From assembly GCA_000310025.1 (NCBI GenBank), contig FN649727.1:5309468-5373467 (forward strand): a DNA stretch of 64,000 nucleotides, read 5' to 3'. Made by a program: the position numbers and the translations under genes. Shown here in pieces: positions 1 to 11,971 of the stretch (positions are counted from its first letter, which is position 1; every line of letters begins with the position of its first letter). The stretch comes from Ectocarpus siliculosus (lineage: Eukaryota > Sar > Phaeophyceae > Ectocarpales > Ectocarpaceae). The notes below the pieces were generated by a model. The model was given only the letters and a program-made list of their open reading frames with translations, ran no database searches and had not been told where the DNA came from.

Positions 1-164
1 CAGTAGGTTCGCGAACAAACAAGGTCATCGACACGCGAAGAAAATGTTTCACCAGGTTGGCTAAGATTTTCATCCAGCAGGGAGAAACAATTCTTGTCCT
101 GGAATATGCTTGCAAGCGCGGACAGTGCACGGTGCTGCAGCAGCACGCCTTGTAATGAGCCGCG

Positions 165-480
165 GAGCGCGAAGCGCGACCTTTGTTCACTTGATCCCAG
201 GAGGAAAAAACGTTTTGGCTACCATGGCCCCAACTTTCAAATAACTACCGCCTGACTATGCCCTCCTTTTGGACCAGAACGAGGTCTATATAGAGCACCG
301 ATTGACGATCTGCTGGCTTGCGAGGAGGAAGAAAAATCGGGCACTCTCCACCACAACAGTTTGGTCGTTCTCCGACAGCAGATGGCTGTGCTTCACCGGC
401 ATTTGTACCCAAAATCCAAAGCAGATACTCACCCCCATCCCCGGGAGTTGTCAAGGGAACGGAGGGGGGACAAAAAGTTG
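165..480 (+). repeat. dispersed repeat, copy 1 (coding-like)
   Basis: This stretch is similar over about 300 bases to the reverse strand of 33420-33775. Both copies start with a TAATGAGCCGCGGAG-type block, share a CCCAGGAGG block, and contain a conserved core (about 262-415 here) that translates as YRAPIDDLLACEEEEK and then VVLRQQMAVLH. In the second copy the core reads YRAPIDDWFASEEEEK and VVLREQMAVLH. The protein-level resemblance suggests a fragment of a transposable element or multicopy gene. I do not recognise the family. No complete reading frame spans this copy. Confidence 0.6.
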
Positions 481-1532
481 GACACCTCCTACCCACACAC
501 ACGCGGTTGCTTGGTTTAAACCAGGAGCAACAGAGGAAGCACTCAGCTAAACACCAACACCGCTGGGAGGGGCAAGACAGCACTGGCGCGGGAAGGGAAC
601 CATACACACAGCTGTGGCAGATGCCATTGGCATTCCTATTGCTTCGGTGTGTGGGGAGGGGTCATCGGTAAACCAAACCTGCGCCTGGGGTAAAAAAAAA
701 TACAAACTGCAGACGAGCCAACATTTTTTCAGACTGTCCCAGACTCGCGTTCGCAACTCTGAGCGTTCAACAGCCTCCTCGTCTGTATCAATCACCACCA
801 CAATACGGAGCATGCACCTTAGTTATTACCGCTGCTTCGGTGTGTGTGTGTGGGTCACCTGGAAACAAACCTGTGCCACGAGAAAAAAATGCGTAAGAAG
901 AGCCTTTTCGGCGGCAGGGTGTTTTTTCTCGCATGCATGCATTGCCGGCTCTCGCCACCTCAGCTTCCGTGGGTCCTATGGCTCAGTGGCCTCTATCAGC
1001 CGCCACACAAGATATCGCATACGCACAGCTCGCGGGGAATAGCTTTACAATTTCTGCTGCGTTGTTCTGTGCAGAGGAACGTATGTATGACGTATGCACA
1101 CACGTCTAGCGTAGGTGACACAAGATACCACACCCCCTGTACCGATTTTCTCAAAGCTCGAGTACTCCACGACGAAGAGGGTGCGTAAACCATGCGGGAC
1201 GTTGTTGGAAAGCTCTCGACAAGACGGTTCCCACACCACCATTTCGGTACCGCCACTCTTTGTGGTGTGGAGCAACCGAGCGTTGAAAATTGGTCCAGGG
1301 GTTGTTGTATCTTTTTGTCACCTACGGTACTGCTGTATACACACCACCCCCAAAGGCAGTTCGTTGCAGGTGGCTAGCTGCAGGAGCCTTTTTATTTTTT
1401 GTGTGGTGATTACTCGGATTCAAAAACTCAAAATGATATCGACTGCACCAGCCACCGCAAAAAGCATCACAGATACATAGGCTACTGCAAAGTATTGAGT
1501 CGGCTACCCCGCGGGTCATTACCCCGCCCTAT
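481..1532. other. no gene recognised
   Basis: No exon could be supported here. Because the TTLL gene to the right is read on the minus strand and is incomplete, its remaining 3' exons probably lie in this stretch or beyond the left edge, but none was identified with a compatible splice phase. A TATA-free, CA/GT-rich stretch lies around 840-860. Confidence 0.4.
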
Positions 1533-1568
1533 CTAGTACCGGGCTGTCATTCTTGCTCGCCACGTCAC

Positions 1569-2744
1569 CTCCGCGTTCACGGCAGTCCGCAGCAACGCCA
1601 CCGCCGCCGACACGGCGAACGCCCTCAGCATCGAACAAACCCCGTCGCCGTCGTCGCTCACGTCCCAACATCTCGGGAAAAACGCCTCGGGGTTGGCGGC
1701 TTGAAAGGGGGTTTTCCACGCGGTGGCAGCTGCTGTTGGAGGTATAGGATCGCTCGCGTTGTTGCAGGCTTGCCCTTGGCTGGGGCCGTTGCTGTTGGAA
1801 ACCCCTCTACCTGGGGCAGACCAGGCGCAAGGAGAAGAAGAAACATAATCGACACCGCCGCCGTGCTCTGACCCCCCTGGGCCCCCCAAGAGCGGTTGCT
1901 GCTGCTGCCCCTGCTGCTGTTGCTGCTGGCATCGCTGGTGGTCGTGCTGGAACGCTAGGTGGCCGGTCAGCAGGGCTTTGTTGCTGAGTTGCTGAGAGTT
2001 GAAGACGTGGTTAACGAACTGCGGCGATCGCGAAGCGGAGGGGGCGAGTGGGTGAAAAAGACGCTCGGGAGTAAGCTCACGCAGGCTGTGTGCTTAGGCT
2101 TCGTAATTTTCTCTGGCTGCGTGGAAGTACCCAGAGAAAGGGTAGAGAACCGGTATGGGGGATAATCATTTTTTTGCACGGGCTAGTCATTTGGAACCAC
2201 CGTTCACCGCGAGTGCTGTCAGTTGGAGGCGGGCATCCTTCTTGTTTCCCAACAGAGCCACATGCCGCGCTGCGTACACATTGTCTTACTCGTGAGACGG
2301 ACCGAACAGTTCGGTGACAAGCGACACTCCCTTTCGTTCGAAAACCAAAAGGAAAATGCAAGTAGCCGGAGTCGGCGGGTCAACAGCCGACCCAGAACGT
2401 CCGACAGCGGTGCGTTTCCCTTCTTTTTTTTTTTGTCGGCCACCCTGAAAAGACACGAATGCTTACATAGAGTGGAAGAGCAGAAGATAGCGGAAGTCAG
2501 GCTAAGATCAAACGAAAACAAACGCTTCTATCACTAGTTCTTGCTTCAACCTCGCCACCACAAGATAGTCCCACCATCAGCTCTATACCTGGTGTTTCCG
2601 GAGAAGGCGGAAGTTGATGTTGCTTAGATTCCGCCATTTCAGGTCGAAGTTGGGGCTGTTAGCGTTACCAGACCGGGTCCAGCCTCGCCGCTGCAGGGCG
2701 CGTATGACGTCTGAGAACTTGTCGTCCGTAACGAATATCCCGCG
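1569..2744 (-). CDS. tubulin tyrosine ligase-like (TTLL) protein, partial
   Basis: Two adjacent minus-strand exons are clear: 2744-2589 (52 codons) and 2018-1569 (150 codons), both in phase 0. The first contains RGIFVTDDKFSDVIRALQRR, then GW and FDLKWRNLSNINFR; the RGW...DLKW pattern marks the start of TTL domains. The second opens with FVNHVFNSQQLSNKALL (the family's 'NHF' block) and ends with FFPRCWDVSD followed by a LLRTAV helix, matching the 'YPRCYDLSD...DF' block. TTLL enzymes ligate tyrosine, glutamate or glycine to tubulin tails. Between the two blocks lies a low-complexity insertion with a glutamine tract (codons around 1896-1928) and Gly/Ser/Pro-rich sequence. If the donor at 1568 is not used, the frame stops at 1533. 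Upstream exons and the ATP-binding C-terminal part are not found. Family call is firm; gene model is partial. Confidence 0.75.
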
Positions 2745-4257
2745 CTGCCGGGAGTCGGTCCTGGTGGCGGTATCGTCGGTGCCGGTGCCAGATCTGCTCC
2801 TTGAATGGACACATGAGCGGTGGGGACCAAGACGTTAGCGCTGTAGCCCCAACAACACTTCTAGAGCAGGACTGGCGCGCTGTCCGAGTACCCCTTGACA
2901 CAAGCCAAAAAGTGAGAGCCAACGCGCTTTGCTTGGGAGTGGTCATGGTAGAAAAGGCCTAGACCACACAAGGTGCGGAGAACACAGGTGGATGGCAGTA
3001 ATGCGGGCAGGCAACCCCAGGAGCGGAAATAGCCGTTCGAGCCCGCCCGATGGCCGTGCGGCAGCTGTCGAATGGTGTGCGTCTTGTGGTGGGCACGAGC
3101 GTCAAAAGCCCCCGTAGGGTGGGGGCGAAAGTGCAAGGAGGGTGAGAACTTGTACTCTGGTGCCAACGGCTCATTTCAGAGTACGCGCCCTTGGCGCCAA
3201 CACGTCGCCGCTTTGGAATCATCCAGCGAATCAAATTCAAACGTTGCTCCTCTGGGAAAATCGTGGCTTCAAGGCACGTAGGCCAAACCCCTCCACACGC
3301 CCCAATCCCAACCGAAACTCTCGATTGAGTCGATACGATACGATCGCAGTGCGCTTTCGTCCCCCGGTTCATTTCTCACCATTTTTCTCCGCCCTGCGCG
3401 AATGGGTACATCTTTCGTTTGCTCGACCTTGTTGTCAATCAACCTCGATCAAGGTCTATACACGTGGAGTACCGAGGTTGTCCCTCCGACAGAAATCTCG
3501 AAGTTTTGTGGAGGTGCAGTCTGCAGGGTCGTGTCGAGTGCACGTTCACCGCCAGCCTGTGAAAAAAGGGTGGGGGGGGGACCCATCGCGCCGGCGGGTG
3601 GGTGGGGGCACAAACACGAGTTGATTACGTCCATTGTACATCCAATAGTGCGATGAAGGAAGGGCAAATAGCTGTTATGTACATGCAAAAATACGAAATA
3701 CAACAAGGAGCATTTTCCTATTCGCTCCTTGTAGCACGATGGAGGCATCGAAGGCGTATCCTGCCCGCCGACTTGGCCGGTGCCGAATTACCCTTCTTGT
3801 ACATGGTGTGTGCTCGCGAGCTCGCGGCCAATCTGCATGTATGTGTGTGTATCCATGTATGCATATCCGCAGGCAAACCATTTGCGACCAAGATGGCCGT
3901 ACATTTGTATACGTTAGTACTACTTTAGACTTCTTCCGAAGTTATATTTCACCTTTGGGAACGTCATCTACTTGGCTACTACACACCTTCCGCTGAGCCG
4001 GAGGAAGAGTGGGTGCACACGCGTCTCTTGTCCCTTTCGTCACGACGCTCTACGCTCTACACCTGCACCCAGGGAGAGGCCACGCTGATGTTTCGTACCA
4101 ACCCCACCATTCCCAGCCACCGAGTCCCCGGCTTGGTCGCGCAGGTCGCGCAAGGGTTGCGGAGCTGTGCCACATCCATCGCCGCATCCCACACGTGTCC
4201 GGCCGCCTGCTCCCAAGTCTCTCTCCTCCCTTCCACACAGGACAGGACACAAGAACA
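2745..4257. other. intergenic between TTLL (-) and BAF-like gene (+)
   Basis: No exon could be supported. The stretch should hold the missing 5' exons and promoter of the minus-strand TTLL gene and the promoter and 5' UTR of the plus-strand gene starting at 4258. A run of G at about 3571-3581 and C-rich blocks are the only simple-sequence features. Confidence 0.4.
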
Positions 4258-7100
4258 ATGGCTGAGGTGAGTTCTTACTGGCAAAGGAGGTAGGACTACC
4301 CTGATTACTGCCGAAATGAAGCAGTCAGTGCCAGAAGTTTCTCACCATAATGGCGGTGTGGTGAACCCTTTGGCACACGACACTCGCGTTCTAACTTGTG
4401 TCTAGAGGTTGGCATGGCTACGTTAGCACCGACTGGTCTGTGGCTTGTAGTATGGCCACGGAACGATTTGGTTTGCTTGGTTCACGTCGTGTGTACCCCG
4501 CTTCATTGTTTTTTTGTAGGCGGCGTGCCCGTTGATGTATTATAATTACAACGTCGTTTGGTCGTCGACCTTCAACTTTCCCTGTTCAACCCAACAAGGC
4601 CACTTCCATTACGTACACCAGGGAAGCATACTTGCCCGTGTAACTCCATACACATGAAACTTGGCGAATAGTCTCAAAAGTATCATCACTTGATTTACGG
4701 ATTTGTTTATTTTCGATCGCGGGATTCGTGATTTTTGAGCGGTGCGACAACGCAGAGAGCAAGTCTGGTGGAGGTGAGGTTCGTGTGTAGACTAAATACA
4801 AGCAGGTAATTTGTTTGGGTACCACGCGCTTGCTTGTCTACAGACAAGTTTGCAGCACTCTCACCACTACGGACCCTGAATAGCACGATGCGCTGACGGT
4901 TGGCACGTGGTGGATCAACAACGGCACCATGAAGTCAGCCCCACTTCCTCCGCGTCTCTCAACCATGTGCCTGCTGTGGTCCCTTGCTACGGCTGAGCCG
5001 GCAACCTCTCTTCACTGCGAGCCAACGGGTAATCGTTATGTATCGTTGCGTTCCACAACGGAGCGAAGAACGAGACGCGCACGGTCGAGAAGAACGTACA
5101 TGGTCACTTTCGTTTTGTTGTGGGTTTGTCGCTCATAGACTTGTAAATTTACCTCCCTTTGCACGACACTAACATTTTAAGGTTGCAAACGGGAGACGGA
5201 GCCAGAGTCACAGATTAGCCCAGCCCCTTGAGTGAGGATTGCTCAGCACTCTTTGTTGAAAGGGTCTTCGCAAAAGCATTGGCGTTGGAAATTCTCGGCG
5301 AGCGTCAGGGATCACTGGGCCTTCACTGCCCTCCTGTTTCGAGGCCGATGTAACGCACCCGCACCCCCAGATCGTTTGCTCTAACTGCGGCGCTGATTCC
5401 CTCCCCTCCCACCGCCCCACGCCCCATTGCGACTCCTCTGGCATCACGCCACACACCCACCCTCGGTTGATCGGTTGGTTTCTTTCTGTTTTGGTTGAAT
5501 AGGTCGGCTATGATCCCAAGCGGAGTAAGGTCAGCGACGATAAGCTCGCCGAGTTCATCCGCTCCGCCGTCACGGGCGACCTCACGGAGGTGAGCTGCTC
5601 CCACAAGTATCAGTTCAACCAATGTGAAAAGAGGGAATCGTCCGGGACGGCCGTTGCGAAATTGTACCCTTTGTGAAATGGGATCTCCACAACTGGTAGT
5701 GATTTTTTTTAACACAAGGCAAGACGAATGCGGCGATTGTCTGGCTGTGACAGCTCGGGCAGTGTGGACGAGCGTGCGGTAGCGATTTCCAGGGACGTGT
5801 GTAATGTTGTACTTGTTCATACGAAAGACTTCTCCTTTTCCCAAAGTGCGTCATGCCTGATGCTGCCCGGCTGACAAGGTAAAACGCGGCATCTGCCGTG
5901 GGCGGCTGGTCGGTAGAGTGTGGACACATGATACGTAAATAATATTGTCTGTCCACGGAACAAAGGACGAATACCTCCGCGGCAAGCCCAAAGTGGCAAT
6001 ATCACTGCACAGCTTTTTTTTTGTGAATGTGAATGTGATGATTGCTCGGCCCTTTCATATTTGCGCGAAAGAAGCACGTGCACCGCTTGCGCGCGCGTGT
6101 GTGTGTGTGTGTGTTTTGTCCCAGTTGCGTTATGAAATCGCTGGTATCTGGTAGCTTGCCATATGGTATTCTTGTTGCATTCATGTCACGAACCTGCCGA
6201 CGCCCTTCCCGCCCCCCCTCCTCGCGACTTTTTTAACACCGAATTCTCTGTTCATCGTCGAAGGTGCCCGGCATCGCAGCAAGAGGGGCAGAGATCCTGG
6301 CGGACGGAGAGGGAGACGACAAGGTCACCAACACGTACCAGCTCATCGGAAAGTTTTTGGCACTCCGGGGACCCGACAAAACCGACCATGAGGTATGTGT
6401 AGGTGTCATCGTGCCCATACCTACATATGACTAGGCCCGGACATTTCAACAAGGCCGTACAGGGTAGTACTAGGTTTTACTTAGCCCTGGGCATACCGAA
6501 AGTTATCGGCGTAATTTTGTTTTGTGTCGTTTTTTTTTCCCAAGGTGGACTCCGTGGAGCACTGCGACAAGTTCTGGTACTGGCTGCAGGCGAAGGGCAT
6601 CAACTCGAACCGATCTGGCATCGTCAACGCTATCGCCGAAAAGGTCAACACCTGGATCCCTGGTGAGTGTGGTGTGTTTTCTCTTGGGCCTTTCTGTGTT
6701 GCACTTGACTATGTAGGTTATGGTGGTGTGCATGTTTTGCTAGGTGAAACAAGTGAGTGTCCGGACTGCAAGCTACTGGTATGAAAACAGCCGACTCCAA
6801 GCAATGCCTGTCAGACCAGCGGAAACGTCTGAAATGACCCTGTTTGAAGGAACAGATTGATCAGCCTTGTACGCGTAGAAAAAGGCCTAGGATCCCTCAT
6901 GGATTGTAATGCCAACGGGCATTTGCCATGGGTTGGCGCACACCCCCCAGCCAGACGGCGGACGTACATTCCCGGGTGCGCCCCGCTGCTCGCGCGTTCC
7001 CCAGGGCCTCTGTTCGTTTACTTACCCTCGGGCTTCCCCAACCTACGTGCTTGTATTTTCAGGAATCTACGACGCCGACAGCTACACGGACACGGCTTGA
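4258..7100 (+). CDS. BAF-like (barrier-to-autointegration factor-like) small protein
   Basis: Five exons join in frame: 4258-4266, 5503-5589, 6264-6392, 6545-6662 and 7063-7100 (stop TGA), giving 126 residues. All introns are GT-AG, and the phase (0,0,0,1) is consistent throughout. After a short N-terminal extension (VGYDPKRSKVSDDKLAEFI), exon 3 carries VPGIAARGAEILAD then YQLIGKFLAL, and exon 4 carries FWYWLQAKGIN then IVNAIAEKVNTWIPG. This order and spacing parallels animal BAF (helix-hairpin-helix 'LAGIGEVLGKKL', 'YVVLGQFLVL', 'FREWLKDTCG', 'CFGCLREWCDAFL'). BAF is a small dimeric DNA-bridging protein of chromatin and the nuclear envelope. The similarity is my reading of motifs, not a search result; another helix-hairpin-helix family is possible. 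The gene is convergent with HAT1. Confidence 0.6.
6097..6115. repeat. GT microsatellite in intron
   Basis: A short (GT)n run within the second intron of the BAF-like gene. Confidence 0.8.
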
Positions 7101-8315
7101 TGGTGGACGTTTCGTCACGGGCAACCGAACAGCTACAAACTTTGGGCTCCGCCAAGAATTAGTTCCGCCCTTTGTCATGCACTGTGTGCCCCCGAAGAAT
7201 AGGGTGGAGCGGGGGGTTACGTGGGTGCGGAGAAGAGGCCACGCGCGGGTGGAACAACAAGTAAGAATTGTACTTCTAGACTGGGCTTAGTGTGATTCGG
7301 TTGACAGCTTTTGTTTCTGTCCTTTGCTTTTGGGCGCCTCCCCAATTCCTGACCGTTCGCACTTGCTGTTGTTGATGTTGCTTCAGCTCGCTGCAGGGTT
7401 TCGAACACTTCTTGTGATTGTGTTCCTCTGCGAGTTCGTTTAGATTTCGTAGAAATGGCCTGGTCGTCCATCGTCGTGCCCCCGTTTCATGAGAAACGCA
7501 TGTACAGGCTATATATTTTGTAGGGTTGTGGGATGACGGGATGCTCCATTGATTTTCGGGGAAGGTTTGCGCCGGTTAGTTTCCAAGGCTCTGTGTACTT
7601 TTCTCGATACACTCTACATCTTCCCCCGTTGGCGCGTTTTGAGACGGGTGGAATATGCGGTTTTGTAGCATGTTGTGTTGGTCTGAAGGTCTTGGGGAGG
7701 GGGCTATACCACACGGACACGTAGTTTTAGGGGTGCCCTTCACTGCTGTCATGTTTATGGTGTGCTGTGGTCTCCTCTCAACTTGAGGAGAACCAATTCT
7801 TCAAGACCTGGCGCCGTGACTCTGCACTGAAAACGTAGACACGGAGCCCTAGATTGTGGTTACGAGTTGTGTGTAGGACATGGGCATGGTGGATGAATAC
7901 CTGGTTCTACAGTACAAGGCTCGCGAGGATTTCGTCACAGAACCCACGGATTGTACCGTTACCTCGGCAACTGACGTTTTCAAGCAAGCAATTTGAAACG
8001 CTTTACACGCACTAGCCCCACGTCTCTCCACCAAGACCTCCCGGCAAGGTTCTGGCACCTATGTAGGCAACATGTTACATTGGGTTGGGTTGGTGAAGAA
8101 GTTTGACACATACATGTGTATCCCGCCTCTCCTGAAGCCCGTGGGATTACGAGTGCGGATGGCACACGTGCCCGTGTGCCATCCGTACTCCGGCTGGCAG
8201 AAGCACGCGCCGCGAAAAACGCTTATGTTTGGTGCTGCTGGGACGTTTACATGCTGCTTTTGCTCCATCCCCTCCTAAACGCCACGGCATGCCCTCGCAC
8301 GTTAGCTTCTTATTG
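7101..8315. other. 3' intergenic region between convergent genes
   Basis: This lies between the stop codon of the BAF-like gene (+) and that of HAT1 (-), so it holds both 3' UTRs. No further exon, RNA gene or repeat is evident. Confidence 0.4.
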
Positions 8316-11300
8316 CTACGGCCGCCTCGTTCCTTCCTTCCTGAGCTTGCCCCCCAAGCTCAATAGCCCGGGCTCTACGTCCCTGTATAGCTCTTCCAGT
8401 TGGCGTTTCCGAGTGGCCGAGTCCGTCGAAAGCTCCTCCCCGTGGCGTTTAAGGAGCCGCCTCTTGACCATGAGCCTGTAGCGCTTACGCTTGTCATCGA
8501 CGGCTGTGGCATTATCGCTGCCATCACCAGGAGCGGCATCGGCGGCGGTGGTCGTGTTTGAGGCTGTAGTAGTTGCCATCGAGCATGTCGAATCCTCGCT
8601 GGCATTATCTTTCACCTCCGGTAGGTCGCAGGCCTTGAGGATGTCGAAACCAATCTCCACCTGGGAGACCGTGAGCTTGGCAGCCTGCCCGAGGACCACC
8701 GTGTGTGGTTGCGAGAAACCATGATTGTTGAATGTCCACCAATACCGCACCGCAGAGAGCCGACGCCGGGATATTGGCAACACGAGGCAACGAGCGTCGT
8801 ACGTGCAAAATGAGGGTTCAGAGGGGGAGGAGGGGGCAGCAAACAGCGCTAATAGTTAACACCCTTCGTAAAGGGGGTGGCGTAGAAACGGGCCTTAGAT
8901 ACAGCACTTCTATTGGTTACTCACGGATATCGCGACCAAAAAAAGGCTTGGCTCACTAAGTCGCACCTCGCGCGCGGCCTGCACCACGTCCTTCGAAGGT
9001 CGCTTCCATGCGCCCGGCGAGATAACATCGGCCGGGAACACGTCGAGGTCTCGCAGCGTTCGGGCGTCCACCAAATTACGCATCTGTCAAGCCAAGAGAG
9101 GACATGGTGAAGCTTTGAAACGGGGGGAAAGAGGGTGCAATGATAATCACACCTACCTGGGGGCCGAAACGCCTCCTTGGGCTGTGTGCATTTACTCGGC
9201 ACTTCGGCAAGAGGGTACCCTACTAGCGCGAAACCCGTCTACCAAGAGACAGAAAATATGCGCCACAGCGACCAAGTGGACACCATGCCCCTAGTTTTCC
9301 CCTGGAAATTCCACCCGCTCGGCAATTGCAACGCCGTATTTGATGCCGGGACTATTAGCTTTCATTTGAGAGGCATTCGAAGGGTAAGCACATAGCCCAA
9401 CAATCAACAGCACGAGCGGGCGAGTGTGGCGCAGTCGCTGCAAGCAGTAGTAGCCCCCGACAACAATGTCCGACAGTTTCATCTTCGTTCCGAAATGTCG
9501 TTCGGAGTCCTGAATCTTCGGCTGAGTCAAGTCGTGTTACCTTTTCGAACCCGGGAGCGGGATCTTCCACAGTTATCTCGAACACGCTCTTCCGCGAGCG
9601 GGCCAGGCCGTAGAGGAACGACAGCAGCTCCTTCCCGTGACCTGGCAACAGCCGAAGGACAAAAACTTTCCGTAAAGAGTTCGTATCTTCGAACAAAAAC
9701 CTTTACTGTACCGTTAAAGGGCCAGAGAGGGCTACGAGCACACAGCGAACGTCGGGACTCCCGCTGTTGGGTTTTCCCTGAGACACCCTGCTTGAGCCGT
9801 GAGGTAGGCATGTCGTCCCACAGCCAAGCACAGACCGCACTCCGCACGTTGGCATGGAGGCAAACCTACGGAGGCCGAAACAATGCAAAGGCGGGTCCAT
9901 GTTCCACGTTTCTGAGGTCGCGGGAAAGCGCACCTGCACTGTCCCGAGGCCGTGGTCAACCTTACCAAACGACGGTGCACGTAAAACCACTCCGTTACTT
10001 GGACGTACGGGGGCAACCGAAGCTTCTAGCGCTCCCTGTAACTCACCTTGTCGTTGGAACTGAGGCAAAACCAACGCCTGGCAGATCCTCAGGCTGACAC
10101 CCTTGACTGGGTTGCGGAAGCCGAAGGCTGTGAAGTATCCCGCCAGCGCGGCGGGTCTCCACTTCTCGCCCAAGACCCCCTGTGGCGGTTCTTCCTGGAA
10201 CAAGTAGAACACCTCCCAGCGGTCGTCCGTCAGGTCGATGGCATCGGCGGCTGCGCGCAGAAAGGCGCGCACGCTCACGAGGTCAAAGGATGTGCTTGCT
10301 TCATTTAGACCACAGCAGAGCGCGGAATCGGGGGGGGGAGGGTGAACCGCGGGATGATCTAACTTCGGTCGTCGGAGCTCTCACAGGGGAGGCAAGGGGA
10401 AGAAAAGGAAGCTTGAAACGGCCTTCATGGCAGTGTTCCCCGTAAGAGGATTGTTCCGTCATCATCTGTGGGCGAGTACTGTAGTTGTGAGGTCGTTCTG
10501 GTTGAACAGGTGAAGATGGTCCAATCACACGGCACTTCCAGACACAAGCGAAAGCGTGTGTGGCAAAAGAGGCCAGAGAGACGTGTACACAAAGGCAAAT
10601 CGAGAAGCTAGCGGGGTTCCGAAGTTCAGCCCTCCTCACTCTCAATAAACCAGGGCGCAAGGCACTGGGCCCGCGCGTGGTACTCGCACGCCCCGGGATC
10701 CTCCCCGGTGGCTTTGTACACCGAGAATGTTGTCCCCCCCCTTGAGTACTCGTAGACGCGGGCACCAGGTGGCTTGAAATCCTATTAGGTGTGCACGGGA
10801 AGAAACGGGAGGAAAATGAACAACGAACGAATCCGAAATTGATGTGATGCTGTTCGAGCACCACCCCTTCCATCAGTCATGCGTGTAGATTTTCCGTGCA
10901 CGTTCACGTGCTTTTCGACAGATTTTGGACTACGCAACCCACTGCTAGAGGGTGCGCCGAAAGAAAGACACCGCTCGATGCATTTTCCACAGCAGAGTAG
11001 CATTTTTGTCGTCCCAAAACAGACAGTACACGAATTCGATATACAACATTATAAGAAGAGGTTCTTCAAGCAGATCACTGCGTTGATTGCAGCACAAAAT
11101 ACTCGCACTACTGCTGTAGGTCGATCTTGCGGTGGAAACGGTAAACTGGACACCACCCACTCACTCTTCGTCTCCCTTCCAGCTCTTCGTAGAACTTCCG
11201 CTCATCCGTCGTGAAGTTTTCAGGGGGGAGCGCCTTGGACAGACCAGACAATATGGCGGTCGTCCTGGGGTATATTGAGTGCGATCGGTGATAAGGCAGG

Positions 11301-11861
11301 CAAGACGCCAGCACGGTCGATTGGGTGCAGCAGCAGCAGGGATGTGAAAGGAAGAACAGCTAGAGGGGAAACATGTCGATCGCCCTCTAGGAACGTAGGC
11401 AATAGGCAAACTATTTTTCCTTGGTGCAAAGGGACAGCACGTGTTACTGTCTTGCATGCATCAATCAAGGTCGTGGTGTCGCATCCACGTATGTGCATAC
11501 ACTACAACAAGAGACGGGGAGTGGTGCGGGGGGAGTACGGTTCATACCACAAACGCTCTCCCGCACAAGTAGGAACCGATGCCTATTACCAACCCTGCTG
11601 AGCAACTAATGATGCAGGTGGTGGCGCCATTTGTGTAAAGAAGTAGTGCCATACCTGCTGGCGTCGTTTTCGCTCGTTTGTATCTTGACCAGGAAGTCAA
11701 GCGACGTTGGCGTGTAGAAAATCCGGATGCTGACAGCTCCGTCCTCGAAACCCTCGATGCGCTCTTCTTCGAACAGCTGGTGCGTGAAGTCTGGGCGGCA
11801 CCCTACATCTTCGTTAACCTCCTCCTTCTCGTCGGCACCAGCCGTCTTCGGGCCGATGGCT
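8316..11861 (-). CDS. HAT1: histone acetyltransferase type B catalytic subunit (HAT1), 5' incomplete
   Basis: HAT1 acetylates newly made histone H4 before chromatin assembly. Seven minus-strand exons join with consistent phases: ~11861-11655, 11264-11165, 10781-10640, 10250-10047, 9641-9541, 9083-8967 and 8684-8316 (stop). The first carries FTHQLFEEERIEGFEDGAVS (human 'YTHQLFGDDETAFGYKGLKI'). Next come LSKALPPENF and DFKPPGARVYEYS. The exon 3/4 junction rebuilds WFIETADAIDLTDDRWEVFY, matching human WFIETASFIDVDDERWHYF. The acetyl-CoA loop QFQRQGHGKEL is rebuilt across the 10047/9641 junction. ITVEDPAPGF keeps the Glu-Asp pair known to be catalytic in the family. The C-terminal part (VSQVEIGFDILKACDL, RYRLMVKRRL, RQLEELY) also matches. 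All introns are GT-AG. The N-terminal exon with the start codon is not found; the 11861 boundary is approximate. It is upstream, in tandem, of no obvious partner. Confidence 0.93.
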
Positions 11862-11971
11862 GCCGTTGTTCGCCCGGAATCGGAGGGCACACGTCGAACA
11901 TGAGCGATGATAGAGAACGTGTATGAAGTACTTGCAAATCGCCCCCTGTCTCCGAAGACTTCGTTACTCAA

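Noticed and set aside
711-782. Minus-strand exon-like segment (DEEAVERSELRTRVWDSLKK) as the next TTLL exon
   Set aside because: Its acceptor would need phase 1, while the preceding TTLL exon ends in phase 0 at 1569, and the sequence matches no TTL block clearly.
5323-5844. Minus-strand open frame of 173 codons
   Set aside because: It overlaps exon 2 of the plus-strand BAF-like gene and its translation shows no recognisable domain.
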